Shown piece by piece: positions 62,726 through 64,000 of a DNA stretch of 64,000 nucleotides. Within the stretch, counting starts at the first letter, position 1; each line of letters begins with the position of its first letter. The stretch comes from Cupriavidus taiwanensis (GTDB taxonomy: Bacteria; Pseudomonadota; Gammaproteobacteria; Burkholderiales; Burkholderiaceae). The stretch spans positions 2,065,901 through 2,129,900 of the forward strand of contig NZ_LT977071.1 of NCBI RefSeq assembly GCF_900250075.1. Direction: 5' to 3'. Made by a program: the position numbers and the translations under genes. The notes below the pieces were generated by a model. The model was not told the DNA's origin. It saw only the letters and a list, made by a program, of their open reading frames with translations, and made no database searches.

Positions 62726-64000
62726 ATGACACGCAAACGGTATCTCGTCGCGAGCCTGGGTGCGCTCGCTCTTGCAGGCATCGTTGCCGCCTGCGGTTCC
62801 GGGAATGATGAGGGCGGTTCAGCGCCGTCAAGTCCCGCTCCGGTGGCGGATGCTCCGGTATCGGTCAAGATCATCGGTCTTAATGATTTCCACGGCAACC
62901 TGGAAGCGCCGGGCGGCAGCGTGGTGGTGCAGGATGCCGCCGATACCCGGCTGGTACCCGGGTATCGGCGGGCGGTGCCGCGTACCTGGCCGCGCTGATC
63001 CAGACCCTGAAGGCGAAGAATCCGAACAACGTGGTGGTGGCTGCCGGCGACATGGTCGGCGCTTCGCCGCTGGTTTCCGGGGCGTTCCATGAGGAGCCGG
63101 CCATCGACGTGCTGGGCCAGATGGGCCTGGAGATCTCGTCGGTGGGCAATCATGAGTTCGACAAGGGCCGCGATGAGCTGCTGCGGCTGCAGAACGGGGG
63201 CTGCTTTCCGCGGTCGGCCGACGGCCGGCGCGGCATTGTCGGCGTGGATACGTGCATGACCAACGGCGCCTACGCCGGGGCGAAGTTCCAGTACCTGGCC
63301 GCCAATGTCATCGACCAGGCGACCGGCAAGCCGCTGCTGCCGGCATACCAGATCAAGACCTTCGACTGGGCCAAGGTGGCGTTTATCGGCATGACGCTGA
63401 AGGACACGCCGTCGGTGGTGACACCCGCGGGCACGGCGGGCCTGACGTTCGAGTCCGAGGCCGATACGGTCAACAAGCTGATTCCGGAACTGCGCCAGCA
63501 GAACGTCAATGCGATCGTGGTGTTGCTGCATGAAGGCGGATCGACCACGGCGGGCACGGTGAATGACAAGAGCTGCCCGGGGCTGAACGGTGCCATCGTG
63601 TCGATCGTCGACAAGCTCGATCCCGCCGTGGATATCGTGGTCAGCGGCCACACCCATCAGGACTATGTCTGCACCCGACCGGATGGCAAGCTGCTGACGC
63701 AGACCGGCTTCTACGGCCGGCTGGCCACGGAAATCGATATCACCATCGATCCGGCCACGCGCCGGGTCTCCTCCAAGCTGGCGAACAACCGCGTGGCGGT
63801 CAACGATCTGGTGATCAAGGACAGCCAGGGCAAGCCGATCCCGCTGCCTGCCGGCTATACGGCGCTGCCGAAGGACAGCGCGGTCGACGCGATGGTCAGC
63901 CGTTACGTGGAACTGACCGCGCCGATCAAGAACGCGGTGGTGGGCGCCATTACCGCGAGCATCGATCGCACCCAGACTGCGGCGGGCGAGTCGGCACTGG
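62726..64000 (+). pseudogene. 5'-nucleotidase/metallophosphatase lipoprotein gene with 11-bp frameshift, cut by edge
   Basis: The gene begins with a lipoprotein signal (lipobox IVAAC, Cys23), then IIGLNDFHGNLE, the first metal site of the UshA/5'-nucleotidase family. The first frame stops at 62998. The family sequence continues in another frame with SAGGAAYLAALIQ, VAAGDMVGASPL, VGNHEFDKG and VSGHTHQDYVC. Removing 11 bases (62945-62955), which lie between two ACCCGG copies, rejoins the frames exactly (DTRVSAGGAAY). The product would hydrolyse nucleotides in the periplasm. The 3' end is outside the window. Confidence 0.82.

Noticed and set aside
62671..63657. 328-codon minus-strand open frame
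   Set aside because: Opposite strand of the 5'-nucleotidase gene, whose motifs are unmistakable.
1..64000. Insertion sequences, tRNA or rRNA genes, CRISPR arrays
   Set aside because: I saw no transposase motifs, no regularly spaced repeats and no recognisable tRNA cloverleaf or rRNA sequence; the cargo turnover here seems to use homologous repeats instead.

Overview
The window is a 64 kb stretch of a high-GC betaproteobacterial chromosome. GC-rich codon use, gene content and paralogue types point to the Burkholderiaceae, most likely Cupriavidus or Ralstonia; this is inference from protein recognition, as no rRNA or housekeeping marker is present. Almost the whole window is one type VI secretion system (T6SS) locus with its effector and immunity cargo.

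Layout. (1) 1-6994, minus strand: a vgrG, a phospholipase-D effector and a Tli4-like lipoprotein immunity gene cut by the window edge. (2) 7147-16907: a membrane protein of unknown role (minus), then a plus-strand operon of M15 peptidase, PAAR, a TssM-neighbour membrane protein, tssM, tagF and an OmpA-family protein. (3) 16963-18054: tssA, minus, convergent with that operon. (4) 18229-36220: lower-GC accessory cargo with two modules of the form vgrG > DUF4123 adaptor > VasX-like/BTH_I2691-type effector > DUF6708 protein, plus extra DUF6708 copies, several broken. The left vgrG is a relic lacking its N terminus and spike core, and it is joined to a scar of clpV. (5) 36229-48666, minus: vgrG, clpV (tssH), tssG, tssF, tssE, hcp, tssC, tssB and a TPR lipoprotein. 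(6) 48923-54876, plus, divergent from block 5: tssJ, tssK, tssL, vgrG. (7) 54873-62125: a putative PoNe-type DNase effector with its PoNi-like immunity gene, followed by an orphan toxin and a row of intact and broken immunity genes. (8) 62166-64000: a small secreted protein (minus) and a 5'-nucleotidase-like lipoprotein gene that carries a frameshift and runs off the edge.

All thirteen core T6SS components (TssA-TssM) plus PAAR and TagF are present, so the apparatus looks complete. PpkA, PppA and Fha are not seen. Four VgrG genes are present: three look intact and one is degenerate. Each intact spike gene sits with its own cargo.

The most interesting feature is the immunity architecture: two arrays of duplicated, recombined and decaying immunity genes (DUF6708 in block 4, PoNi-like in block 7), consistent with repeated replacement of effectors and retention of old immunities. 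The PoNi-like genes share a short C-terminal module (CPxxGxW ... TIWQWD) that also ends a different immunity gene. All functional names come from reading the translations by eye; no database search was run.
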